Positions 35,954 through 44,974 of a stretch of 64,000 nucleotides of DNA are shown here, in pieces (position 1 is the stretch's first letter; each line of letters begins with the position of its first letter). A program made the translations under genes and the position numbers. Below the pieces are notes generated by a model. That model saw only the letters and a program-made list of their open reading frames with translations, had not been told where the DNA came from and ran no database searches. Source of the stretch: Membranihabitans marinus (lineage in GTDB: Bacteria; Bacteroidota; Bacteroidia; Chitinophagales; Saprospiraceae); the NCBI RefSeq assembly GCF_019802045.1, contig NZ_JAHVHU010000018.1, positions 1-64,000 of the forward strand, given 5' to 3'.

Positions 35954-36219
35954 ACCCGAAAGCATCATTTCCCAACAGGTAATTGTCCTGGATTACGCTA
36001 AAGTTTCACTAACCCGGGTGTCATGCTGTGCACTGCAGCACACAGTGAACATCCCGCCCAATTCCGGCTCTCTTGGAATGCGAAAAGGCGGGTATCCCCT
36101 TCTAAAAACTAGTTTGGGAACACTTTTAAACTATCTCGGGTTATTAATGTATATGATCGAAATCTGATAATTCATTTTCTGTTAATAAATTTCATTATTT
36201 TTAGCTAAAACATACTTAC

Positions 36220-36453
36220 ATGATAAAACGCGTTGTAAATATTGATCCGGAAATCATGAGTGGAACACCTGTATTTAATGGAACCAGAGTACCCATAAAA
36301 AATTTATTTGACTACCTGGAAACCGGCGACACGATTGAAACATTCCTGGAAGATTTTGATGGTGTTAAAAAAGAACAAGTGGTGAAAGTTCTGGAGATGT
36401 CGCACGAGCTATTAGAAAAATCAACTAAACAATTGAATGAAAATATTGCTTGA
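36220..36453 (+). CDS. DUF433 family antitoxin
   Basis: 77-residue protein with the DUF433 pattern IDPEIMSGTPVFNGTRVPIKNLFDYLETG, followed by the helix IETFLEDFDGVKKEQVVKVLE. DUF433 proteins carry a small HTH-like fold and act as antitoxins of PIN-domain toxins. It overlaps the DUF5615 gene by 17 bp, so both are translated together. Confidence 0.88.
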   Translation: MIKRVVNIDPEIMSGTPVFNGTRVPIKNLFDYLETGDTIETFLEDFDGVKKEQVVKVLEMSHELLEKSTKQLNENIA

Positions 36454-36763
36454 TGAATGCATCACCAAAAGGCTCAAACCATATTTGTCTAAGTTTGAGA
36501 TTTTTACTGTTTCGGAAATGCGATGGAATGGAATTAAAAATGGTGCACTTTTAGTGTTATGTTTCCAGAATCAATTTGATATATTTTTGACAATTGACAA
36601 GGATTTAACCTATCAGCAAAATATTAAAAATTTAGACTTGACAGTTGTAGTACTAAATTCAACTTCAAGTAAAATTGAAGAGCTGGTTCTATTTATACCT
36701 GCTTTCATTTCGAAGATTCAAAAATTCGAAAGAGGAAAATTTTATATAATAGATAAGCAATAA
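36437..36763 (+). CDS. DUF5615 PIN-like toxin
   Basis: 108-residue PIN-like protein, the usual partner of DUF433. The first PIN acid is in MKILLDECITKRL (D7, E8). The second acidic site is FDIFLTIDKDL (about 48-58), and the core strand LTVVVLNS follows. It is a putative ribonuclease toxin of the type II VapC-like group. It begins inside the DUF433 gene (17-bp overlap) and ends overlapping the 3' end of a convergent pseudogene. Confidence 0.85.
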   Translation: MKILLDECITKRLKPYLSKFEIFTVSEMRWNGIKNGALLVLCFQNQFDIFLTIDKDLTYQQNIKNLDLTVVVLNSTSSKIEELVLFIPAFISKIQKFERGKFYIIDKQ

Positions 36764-37053
36764 TTTTTTTCGTCATAAATGATTACTAAATCCTCGAAAA
36801 TGTATTCTTTTAAAAGTTCATTTTTCAAACTGTTCTCGGTAACCAGGGCCACGCTTATTGCCAGTTTATCCGATAGTTCTTGCTGAAGTTGGACCAACTT
36901 AAGAAGGCTAATCCTTTTATTGAAAGAAACCAATATATCTCAATCACTATTACGATTTTCATTTCTGGCATAGGATCCAAAAATACCAATCCGATCCGGT
37001 TGGTATTCCGCAAGGGTTTTTACAATTTGATCTTTATTTTCTTTACTTGTCAT
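36742..37053 (-). pseudogene. broken MNT-type nucleotidyltransferase
   Basis: Minus-strand reading from ATG 37053 gives MTSKENKDQIVKTLAEYQPD, then IGIFGSYARNENRNSD, a TGA stop at 36942-36940, then DILVSFNKRISLLKLVQL and a normal C-terminal part to 36742. The motif G-S-x-A-R...S-D-x-D-I-L-V is that of minimal nucleotidyltransferases (MntA antitoxins). The stop replaces the residue between the two catalytic aspartates. No HEPN partner gene adjoins. A single-base change or a read error would explain it; otherwise it is a decayed toxin-antitoxin half. Its 3' end overlaps the DUF5615 gene by 22 bp. Confidence 0.7.
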
Positions 37054-37267
37054 CGACAATCATTTATCTGTTTTTCGTAATCCAATACTAAAAGAAGCTG
37101 AATATGTCAATATCGACAAATGATTTGCTTCATTATATTCTTGAAGAATGTCACTACCTCTAAAAGCAGGATCCCGTCATAGGCGGACAAGCATGCCATA
37201 CCGCGTCCCGCGGCACGCGGGAGGCAGACACGTTCCTCCAAAAGCAAGATGCTTTTGTTACATTTTT

Positions 37268-38809
37268 TCACAAGGGTATATTTCCATGATTCCGTTCCGG
37301 CCGTGTTTTCCGTTTTTCCCGCAGCGACCGGAAAGCCCGGATCAATGTCCGGCGGGTCTGCGAAGGAAGAATAATATCATCAATGAATCCCAGTTCGGCT
37401 GCTTTATAGGGATTGGCGAACAGTTCATTGTATTCGGCTTCTTTTTGCGCCATGGCCTCTTCCGGATCATCACTTTTGGAAATCTCTTTCCGAAAAATAA
37501 TCTCGGCAGCTCCTTTTGCTCCCATCACCGCAATCTGAGCCGATGGCCAGGCATAGTTATAATCCGCACCAATGTGCCGCGAATTCATTACACAATACGC
37601 TCCACCATAGGCTTTTCGGGTAATCACGGTAATACGGGGCACCGTGGCTTCACAAAATGCATAGAGCAATTTGGCGCCATTGGAAATAATGCCGTTCCAC
37701 TCCTGTTCCGTCCCCGGTAAGAATCCCGGAACGTCTTCCAATACCAGCAACGGAATATTAAAACAGTCACAAAAACGAACAAACCGGCCGCCCTTGGTCG
37801 CGGAATCGACATCGAGCACGCCGGCCAGATTCATGGGCTGATTTGCTACCACACCAATACTCATCCCGGCCAACCGGGCAAACCCGGTGATCAGGCTTTG
37901 ACCAAAATCCGGCTGACTTGCAAAAAAGCTGTCCGGATCTACCAACTCCGTGATGACCTCATGCATATCATAGGGTGTATTGGGATTATCGGGTACAGTC
38001 TCATCCAACGCCGGACGCACTTCCTCTTCGGTATCATAGGGCAATACGGCCGGGGCCGCTTGATTGTGCTGCGGAAGATACGACAACAAGGTACGGATAT
38101 CGTCGAGACAGTCGGCATCGGTCGGAGCCGTACGGTGGGCCACACCGGATTTGGTGGCATGGGTTCGGGCACCGCCCAGCTCTTCCGGGGTCACCTCTTC
38201 ATTGGTCACCGTTTTGACCACATTGGGTCCGGTGACAAACATATACGATGATCCTTCTACCATAAAAATAAAATCAGTCATCGCCGGTGAATAAACAGCC
38301 CCGCCGGCACAGGGTCCCATGACCGCCGAAAGTTGAGGAATAACGCCCGAACACTGGACATTGCGGTAAAAAATATCGGCATATCCCCCCAAGGATGCCA
38401 CGCCTTCCTGAATCCGGGCTCCGCCGCTGTCATTGAGCCCAATCAATGGAGCTCTGTTCTGCAAGGCGCGATCCATGATCTTACATATTTTTTGTGCATT
38501 CGTCTCCGATAAGGTGCCGCCAAAGACCGTAAAATCCTGGGCAAAAACATATACCATTCGGCCATCGATGGTTCCCATTCCGGTAACCACCCCATCTCCT
38601 ACTATTTTCTGATCCGCCATCCCAAAGTCCCCGTTCCGATGGGTCACAAAACGGTCGTATTCTTCAAAGCTCCCCGGGTCAAGCAGATATTGAATGCGTT
38701 CGCGCGCAGTGAGCTTTCCCTTCTCATGTTGACGATCAATGCGTTTCTGTCCGCCTCCCAAGAGGGAAGACTGGATTTTTTGCTCCAGTTGTTCTTTATT
38801 TTTATCCAT
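37268..38809 (-). CDS. acyl-CoA carboxylase beta subunit (propionyl-CoA carboxylase type)
   Basis: 513-residue carboxyltransferase subunit that moves CO2 from carboxybiotin to an acyl-CoA, probably propionyl-CoA. Characteristic parts are [85 protein letters not shown] and [15 protein letters not shown]. Length and order match PccB-like enzymes. The biotin-carrying alpha subunit is not nearby. The upstream 37054-37267 region contains nothing recognisable. Confidence 0.93.
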   Translation of the reverse strand: MDKNKEQLEQKIQSSLLGGGQKRIDRQHEKGKLTARERIQYLLDPGSFEEYDRFVTHRNGDFGMADQKIVGDGVVTGMGTIDGRMVYVFAQDFTVFGGTLSETNAQKICKIMDRALQNRAPLIGLNDSGGARIQEGVASLGGYADIFYRNVQCSGVIPQLSAVMGPCAGGAVYSPAMTDFIFMVEGSSYMFVTGPNVVKTVTNEEVTPEELGGARTHATKSGVAHRTAPTDADCLDDIRTLLSYLPQHNQAAPAVLPYDTEEEVRPALDETVPDNPNTPYDMHEVITELVDPDSFFASQPDFGQSLITGFARLAGMSIGVVANQPMNLAGVLDVDSATKGGRFVRFCDCFNIPLLVLEDVPGFLPGTEQEWNGIISNGAKLLYAFCEATVPRITVITRKAYGGAYCVMNSRHIGADYNYAWPSAQIAVMGAKGAAEIIFRKEISKSDDPEEAMAQKEAEYNELFANPYKAAELGFIDDIILPSQTRRTLIRAFRSLREKRKTRPERNHGNIPL

Positions 38810-38918
38810 AGTGCGGAAAAGATAATGGAATTTTTGGTGGGGACAAAATGGGTGAAATTATAGTTTCATTGCTAATATCTATCGTCCACAAATGGACTTA
38901 CCTATCCTGGTATGCATT

Positions 38919-39059
38919 CCAGGGTCTCACGACCCTGGCGATGACCTGACGTCCGCGAAGCGGACTAAACAAGGACCAATAAACAACAATGAACTACCCC
39001 GAGGCAGAGCCATCGGGGTATCAAAATCGGCATTTATATCTCTTCGATGCAAAGCATCG
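38919..39059. repeat. cluster of four short palindromes
   Basis: CCAGGGTCTCACGACCCTGG (38919-38938), GTCCGCGAAGCGGAC (38951-38965), TACCCCG...CGGGGTA (38995-39020) and CGATGCAAAGCATCG (39045-39059) follow one another in the gap upstream of the AAA ATPase gene. Each is a different hairpin. The cluster is probably REP-like interspersed DNA. Confidence 0.6.
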
Positions 39060-39195
39060 GGGAATTAAACCCAAATTTGATAAAAAAATGTCCTGAGAAT
39101 TCAAGATTCATGATATGATTTTACATTAGGTGCTAATGAGGTGTGCTAAAGTAGCTTAGTAAATTGTTTTTCCTACAAAACAATATTTAAATTCG

Positions 39196-39224
39196 TTGTT
39201 TGTAAAAAACATTCTGTAATTTTG
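39196..39224 (+). promoter_or_regulatory. promoter of the AAA ATPase gene (TTG-N18-TAATTTTG)
   Basis: TTG at 39196-39198, an 18-bp spacer and TAATTTTG at 39217-39224 match the Bacteroidota sigma consensus. The ATG at 39250 follows 25 bp later. Confidence 0.55.
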
Positions 39225-39249
39225 TTTATTCAAAACAACACTCTAAACG

Positions 39250-40434
39250 ATGGAGCGTCTAAAAAAGATATCAAATAGAAGACAAGAAGGCATTCCAACC
39301 GGTTTTCATCGCTACTTGTTCAGTCAGATCAACTGGAATCAAAGGCTGATTATCATCCTGGGGCAGCGAGGAACCGGTAAGACTACATTGCTCCTCCAGA
39401 AGATGAATAACGAAGAGAATAGCGCCATATACTTAAGCCTGGATGATGTTTATTTTGAGGCCAACCGTTTGGTAATCCTGGCAGATGAACTCTATGAGCA
39501 GGGCTACCGGCATTTTTATCTGGATGAAGTTCATCGCTACCCGCATTGGTCCAAAGATGTCAAGAATATATATGATAGTTATCCCGACATCAATATAATC
39601 CTCACCGGATCTTCCATCCTGGATATCAGGAAGGGGCAAGGGGATCTTTCCCGCCGGGCCACCATTTATCATTTATATGGGTTATCATTCAGGGAATTTT
39701 TGCAATTGGAATATAATATCACAACTGATACCATTGACCTTGATACGCTCGTATCATCTCATAATGAGCAATCTGCTCATTTTACCGATCTAATGAACCC
39801 TCTGAAACTCTACAGAGAATACCTGAAGTATGGCTATTATCCATTTTACAAAGAAGTCCAGAATGCCTTTGGGCAAAAATTACTGGAAACCATTGATCTG
39901 GTATTGGAACTGGATATAGCACCCTATGACAGGTTAAATTATTCCACTATACGAAATATGAAAAAATTGGTGTATGTTCTGAGCAAATCAGTTCCTTTCA
40001 TACCCAATATCAGCAAACTGGCCAAAAAATTGGATACGTCCAGAAATACATTACTCAAACTTCTGGATTCCTTGGACCAGGCAAGAATAGTTTCGCTTTT
40101 ACGGCGGGATACAAAGGGCGTAAGTTATTTGCAAAAACCAGAAAAAATTTATCTTCAAAACCCAAACCTGGCTTACTGGCTTTCAGAAAGCAACCCAAAC
40201 TCCGGGAATATGCGAGAGACGTTTTTTTACAGTCAACTTGAACCCATTCATCAAGTCACCTCTGCGCGATATGGCGATTTCCTCATCGATGATCAATACG
40301 TATTTGAAATAGGCGGACCATCTAAGACTCGTGAACAAATCCGGGGACTTCCCAATGCCTGGATCGCCGCAGATGGCATCAAAGGAGGAACCGGCAATAA
40401 GATTCCCTTGTGGTTGTTTGGTTTTTTGTACTAA
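39250..40434 (+). CDS. AAA family ATPase with C-terminal DUF4143-like domain
   Basis: 394-residue protein of the large AAA_14/DUF4143 group. Walker A is GQRGTGKTT (38-46), the Walker B-like acid pair is in HFYLDEVHRYPHW (about 93-105), and the sensor is NIILTGSSILDI. A winged-helix part is around 255-290 (SKLAKKLDTSRNTLLKLLDSL). The C-terminal PD-(D/E)XK-like remnant ends EIGGPSKTREQIRG. The family has no settled function and is common in Bacteroidota. It precedes the SMC-like pseudogene by 115 bp in the same direction, but I see no reason to assume a shared function. Confidence 0.85.
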   Translation: MERLKKISNRRQEGIPTGFHRYLFSQINWNQRLIIILGQRGTGKTTLLLQKMNNEENSAIYLSLDDVYFEANRLVILADELYEQGYRHFYLDEVHRYPHWSKDVKNIYDSYPDINIILTGSSILDIRKGQGDLSRRATIYHLYGLSFREFLQLEYNITTDTIDLDTLVSSHNEQSAHFTDLMNPLKLYREYLKYGYYPFYKEVQNAFGQKLLETIDLVLELDIAPYDRLNYSTIRNMKKLVYVLSKSVPFIPNISKLAKKLDTSRNTLLKLLDSLDQARIVSLLRRDTKGVSYLQKPEKIYLQNPNLAYWLSESNPNSGNMRETFFYSQLEPIHQVTSARYGDFLIDDQYVFEIGGPSKTREQIRGLPNAWIAADGIKGGTGNKIPLWLFGFLY

Positions 40435-40549
40435 TGTTCCCGTTCACTTCCTCCCCGGAAAATTTCAATGTATCCACGTTTTATAGTATTTTCACACCAA
40501 ACGGCAGAAGGTTTTCACCTCCTGTTCCTATGGACGAGACAAAATATTT

Positions 40550-43083
40550 ATGATCAAACGACTTGTTATACTCAATTCTGATATATATGCCAAGGCGGAC
40601 ATCGAAATCGATGATTGCCAATCCCTGCAGATCGTGGGACCCAACAATATCGGGAAAAGTAAAAGGGAGAAGGAACAACGCTGTCGTATGGCTCGATCAA
40701 AATGTGGTGCAGGACGGACGCGGGTACAGCAACAATTTTTCCAAAATCTATAAATACCTGATCAACTCCAAACTGATCAATAACCATTCCCTCAAAGAGG
40801 CACTCATCGTGGCCGACAACAAGGAAAATGAAAGGGTGTCTTTTTCCCGGAAAAATAAAAGGGATATCCAGACCCTGCTCAAGCACAACCGGGACATCAA
40901 AGTGATCAGCAGCATCCGGAAGAGTTTTACCGAATTCAAGGAAATGGTCAGCCAGTACGAAGGCATGAGCAGCATCCTGGCAGAAGGAGTTTGAATTCAA
41001 TGAACAATATGCCCACCAAAGCGCGACACTCTCCGACACCATTCAGCAAGGAAAACAAAAGCACCAGGAGAAACGCCATCAGCTGGACGAGGTGTTGATC
41101 CCTGAAAAAGATAAAGCCAATCAGCACCTGGGGAAACTGGAATTCCACATCCGGCAAATCTGGCAGGATGTGGATCAAAAAGAAAAATTGATCCACGAGA
41201 TCAGATCCTATGAGGAAATGCCATTCCTGGAACAAACTTTTCACACCCTGGATAGTCGTAATATTACTGGGTTTCGGGGTTGAAATTCTTTGAGAATTCC
41301 TGGAACAAACTTTTCACACTCTGGATAGTCGTCGAAAGAAAATCGAAAGTCAGATCACCCAGATCGGCGACCAGGAGCTGAACAGTACCCTGCTGGAGGA
41401 AAAGCTCAGGAAAACAGACACAGAGCTCCAGACCCTCCAACGGAAAATCACCCAATACTCCCGTTTGCTGATCCACTCGATTTCAGACCAACAATCCCAA
41501 AAAGAACTGCTGAACAGAATCCTCGCGGATGATATCACCAGCCATCTTACCACGGATCATATTTCTGCTCCTGTTTCCCGGACAGAGGCGCTAATGAAAA
41601 TATTTGACGGTCAGATCCAGCTGCCTGAAGACCTGGAGGGCAAATCCATCGAATCGGTTGAAGATCTGAAAGAACAGATCAACCGTCTGGAAAAGGAAAA
41701 AAGTCATACAGAAAGCCTGCTGCCCATCGCCCGTGATCTGTAAAAATACCAAAAGGAGCTGAAGGACATCGGGGATCAGATCAGGGTGGTGAATGATAAA
41801 ATGGACAAACTCCGTCAGTTGCCGGAGTTAGAAAAAGAACTGCATGCGCTGGGTGGGAAGCTCCGGGAAAATGAGAATGAAAAGAAGGAAACAGAAAAAA
41901 AGATCGAAAAAACCCAATCAGAGATCAAAAAAGCTGAAGCGGCCCTCGAAGAAGTCCAGCAGGATATTTTGGAAAAAGAGGCCAGACTTCGCGAAATCCA
42001 AACCTGGAAGGTCGAAATTGAACAGATGGGAATAGAGCCTTCAGAAAGTCATTCTGACGATACCCTGGACAACATTTATCATCATATCAGGCGCAACCGG
42101 GACGAGCGGAAAGAGGTCAGGTACCGGAAGGACAGCCTTCTTGAAAAACTCAAAGTAAAAACAGAGACCAGCTATGCGAGCGATAAAGATTTCATCGCTT
42201 TTATAGATTCGGAACTGGCTACGATGCAGGACAAAGAAAAAGCGATCGACGGGCTGCTCAAGAGTATCTCCACCCAGTTTTCCAATCCCTGCCGTACGAT
42301 CTATTCCCGGTTTGAAGAATTTAAAGCTTTTATCGCGAACCGGTTCAACGCTAAAATCGGTCAGATTCAGATTTCCGATATCCAGTCTCTTAAAATAGAG
42401 ATCATCGAGAATGACCGGTTGATCCGGGACCTCGATATGATCCGGGATATCCGGGATCTGAAGTCCGAACTATTGTTCGATGACCAGGCAAAGAACCTGG
42501 AAGTGCTCAATCAATACCTGGACAATCAGATCACGCTTACTTTTGACGATCTTTTTGATATAAGACTGCACCTGTACAAAAAGGGACAACACAAAGTAGT
42601 GGATCTGAAACATCAGATCGAATCCGATGGCACGGACAAGATGATCCGGCTGATACTGATCATGTCCGTCATCAATCAGATCATCATCAACGATGAGGAA
42701 AACAAAGTGGTGATCTTTGTGGATGAGATCGGTACCATCGACGAAGCCAACCGCTTCGAGTTATTGAATTTTTGCAAGGAAAATAACTTTATTCCTATTT
42801 CAGCAGCTCCGCTCCATCCGTACGACGGATTTGACCAGAATTACCTGATCCGCCGGAGCGAGGGGAAGATAGTGATCAGTGAAAACAACGGCAATGTAAT
42901 CAGCTTTATGTGCCTGACGATTATCAGGAGCTTTTTGACAAATACTCGGTCTCCCTCAAGGGTAATAAAGCCCGGATGAGTCGTTCACTCAAGCTATCGG
43001 AAGATCCGGTGGTGCAGCGAATCAGGCAACAGGTGACAGAGAACAACCGTTTTTTGGAACAGGAAATTCTGATCGATGTTTAA
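40550..43083 (+). pseudogene. decayed SMC-like (MukB/MksB/JetC-type) ATPase
   Basis: The N-terminus reads MIKRLVILNSDIYAKADIEI and LQIVGPNNIGKS, a Walker A site in the SMC/RecF style, from ATG 40550. After about 40665 the frame shifts and the segment expected after Walker A is missing. A second shift lies near 40985. A 37-bp duplication (41223-41259 repeated at 41296-41332) adds 73 bp and shifts frame again. An in-frame TAA stands at 41741-41743. A last shift near 42905 moves the C-terminus (DDYQELFDKYSVSLKG to ILIDV) to the frame ending at TAA 43083. In between are long coiled-coil arms (about 40990-42200) and the ATPase tail ESDGTDKM and VVIFVDEIGTID (Walker B). It overlaps the kleisin-like gene by 8 bp. 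Confidence 0.8.
41223..41332 (+). repeat. 37-bp direct duplication inside the SMC-like pseudogene
   Basis: ATTCCTGGAACAAACTTTTC and the 17 bases after it occur at 41223-41259 and again at 41296-41332 with one mismatch, offset 73 bp. The offset is not a multiple of three, so it breaks the frame. Reading the first copy in one frame and the second in another gives the same peptide, FLEQTFHTLDSR. This shows that the second copy is a duplicate and not an original coding repeat. Confidence 0.85.
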
Positions 43084-44290
43084 GTCCGAACCCAAGTCTA
43101 TCGTCCGATTCCTGGCCACACATTTTGACCTGATCCGGCACTTGTTTGACATTCAGATCCATGAAGGTGTGATCACCCGGCAACAGGTCTCCGATGCGCT
43201 GTCGGACTGGGACAGCGATGTGGAAGACCAGCTACTTGAGTACCGGATCCTGACCCCGCAAAACGATGATTTCCTGATCAGTGAGCCATACTTTGTGTTG
43301 CTTGAATTTATTTTGCAGCAGTTCAAACCGCTGCTCCCTGAAGAGATCGATATATACGGACAGTCGATCCGGACTTTGTTTTTGCAGATCCGGGAAGGAA
43401 TTCATCTGGATCGGAATATTCTGCTGGAGCGGATGGATGCGCTGGCCAACCAGATCAAAAAGTTCACCACCGCAATCCGGAATAATACCACCAGTCTGCA
43501 ACATGAGTCCCGAGAGCTTAAGGCTAATACGCAAAATATGGAGTACGAGGAAAAGATCCGGAAAGCCCGCCATTTGATCGAATTCTATATTATGCCGCTC
43601 AATACCATTCTTGATGTGAATCATAGCCAGTCGATATACAACGAATTGCTCCATATCTCACAATACGTGAACAAGATGCGGTTCAACTATGAAAATGAAA
43701 GCATCAGGCGTCGTTTTGGGAAATTGTACAACCTGCTCGTCCAATCCAACACGGACATCAGCAGTCAGTCCGCCATCATCAGCAACGAACTCCTTCCTCT
43801 GATCGAACGGATCAGGACGGAAAGTGAATACCTGCAGGGGTTTCATATTTATCTCACCAATGGTGATTGCTATAAAAAGTATGATCCGCCGGCCCTCTTT
43901 AGTATCAGCAGGACCTATCCCTACCAGCATTTTGTTTATGAAAACACAAAACAGTATTTTGAGCAATTCCGGCATGAAGAATCGGTTTATATCGAAGAAG
44001 CAGGCGCTCCGGAAGAACAATGGATATTTGACCAGGAAGAATACAGACAACGGCTGGAAAGCCAGTTGCCGGTGGACGATTTTTTCAGTTGGTGCGGATC
44101 CGCCATCAGCGAAGACAAACCGCATTTCCGGCTGGATGAGTATTTTATGATCACCAGCCTGATCTTTGAGGATGATTATGAAATTGAATCGCACCACCCT
44201 GCGACCAATGCGATTCTAAAATCTGATGATGTACAGCTGGTACTTCCGCGGCTCAAAATAAAGAAAAAGCATGTATCCGAAAAACCATAA
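43076..44290 (+). CDS. kleisin-like subunit (MksF/JetA-type) of an SMC complex
   Basis: 404-residue protein. An N-terminal winged-helix region (SIVRFLATHFDLIRHLFDIQ ... VITRQQVSDALSDW, about 5-75) is followed by a long helical middle (about 85-240, with coiled-coil character) and a C-terminal domain rich in aromatic and acidic residues. Size, arrangement and position next to a MukE-like gene and an SMC-like ATPase gene agree with the kleisin subunit of Mks/Wadjet complexes. I infer the family from this context; the sequence alone is not diagnostic. It starts at ATG 43076, overlapping the ATPase stop, and overlaps the next gene by 20 bp. Its frame is intact. Confidence 0.65.
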   Translation: MFKSEPKSIVRFLATHFDLIRHLFDIQIHEGVITRQQVSDALSDWDSDVEDQLLEYRILTPQNDDFLISEPYFVLLEFILQQFKPLLPEEIDIYGQSIRTLFLQIREGIHLDRNILLERMDALANQIKKFTTAIRNNTTSLQHESRELKANTQNMEYEEKIRKARHLIEFYIMPLNTILDVNHSQSIYNELLHISQYVNKMRFNYENESIRRRFGKLYNLLVQSNTDISSQSAIISNELLPLIERIRTESEYLQGFHIYLTNGDCYKKYDPPALFSISRTYPYQHFVYENTKQYFEQFRHEESVYIEEAGAPEEQWIFDQEEYRQRLESQLPVDDFFSWCGSAISEDKPHFRLDEYFMITSLIFEDDYEIESHHPATNAILKSDDVQLVLPRLKIKKKHVSEKP

Positions 44291-44798
44291 AAAGATCGTA
44301 ACAGAGTTGATGGATGGCAAATTTATCACACAGGATGATCCGCATTTCCAAATTTTAAAAGATCACAAGGAATTTTATGTCCGGTTTTTTGACCGGTCAT
44401 TTGGTTATGCATTGCAGAGTACCCCGGAATACCATTACCTTCTTTCACCGGACACGCAGGAAAGCACCTCCAGAGATATCAGCATATTCTTTTCGGTATT
44501 GTGCTATGAACTGGACCAGGAGGGACGGAACTTTATGGATGTGCTGAATTTTTCGGATCTGCATATCGATGAAATCACCGATCTGTTCCGGAATACCACC
44601 TGGCGGGATCAGGTGCAGGCGAATAAGCAACTGAACAGTCCGGAGAGCCTGCGCCGGCTGATACATTCCACCATGGTCAGACGAAATATTGCGGTAAAAC
44701 TTCCGGACGATCGTTATGCCTTTACCGCCGCTTATAAATATTTTATCGATTATGCGTGGGAGCTGGTGCGGCCAGATGGGGAGGAAGAGGAGGAGTGA
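44271..44798 (+). CDS. MukE/MksE-like (JetB-type) subunit of an SMC complex
   Basis: 175-residue protein. It fits the KITE-type MksE pattern with two winged-helix parts (KIVTELMDGKFITQDDPHFQI; SLRRLIHSTMVRRNIAVKLP) and ends DGEEEEE. In MksBEF/Wadjet systems this subunit binds the kleisin and regulates DNA loading. It overlaps the kleisin-like gene by 20 bp, so expression is coupled. No TOPRIM/JetD-like gene follows, so a complete Wadjet is absent. It remains intact although the ATPase gene is broken. Confidence 0.65.
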   Translation: MYPKNHKKIVTELMDGKFITQDDPHFQILKDHKEFYVRFFDRSFGYALQSTPEYHYLLSPDTQESTSRDISIFFSVLCYELDQEGRNFMDVLNFSDLHIDEITDLFRNTTWRDQVQANKQLNSPESLRRLIHSTMVRRNIAVKLPDDRYAFTAAYKYFIDYAWELVRPDGEEEEE

Positions 44799-44803
44799 GA
44801 GAG

Positions 44804-44887
44804 ATTTGACAGATCTTTCATTGACCGCCGGAGCTGAAAGCGAAGGAGGTAAGATCTGTCAAATTTTTTCTCGAAGATCTGTCAAAT
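44804..44887 (+). terminator. tandem terminator-like hairpins after the SMC operon
   Basis: ATTTGACAGATCTT (44804-44817) and its complement AAGATCTGTCAAAT (44851-44864) form a 14-bp perfect stem followed by TTTTT. AAGATCTGTCAAAT is repeated at 44874-44887, followed by CTTTTTT. This closes the MksE-like gene ending at 44798. The triple use of the same 14-mer is unusual for a plain terminator. Confidence 0.65.
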
Positions 44888-44905
44888 CTTTTTTCCTTCC
44901 TTATT

Positions 44906-44919
44906 TTGATTTAATCCAA
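44906..44919. promoter_or_regulatory. weak Crp/Fnr-like site upstream of the Fe-S repair gene
   Basis: TTGAT-TTAA-TCCAA is half of the Fnr/Dnr consensus TTGATnnnnATCAA plus a degenerate second half. A -7-like TATCTTG follows at about 44929. The genes downstream are of the kind often under NO- or oxygen-responsive Crp/Fnr regulators, which makes the site worth noting. Confidence 0.3.
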
Positions 44920-44974
44920 ATAAGGAGTATCTTGTCCTTAATTTAAAAAAAACAGACCAAAATCATACCTAATC

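Noticed and set aside
39250-40434. AAA ATPase as a component of the SMC-like operon
   Set aside because: It has its own promoter, a 115-bp gap to the next gene and belongs to a family that occurs alone, so no functional link is supported.
43658-44197. 179-codon minus-strand ORF in the kleisin-like gene
   Set aside because: Antisense shadow without family features; the plus-strand frame has operon overlaps on both sides.
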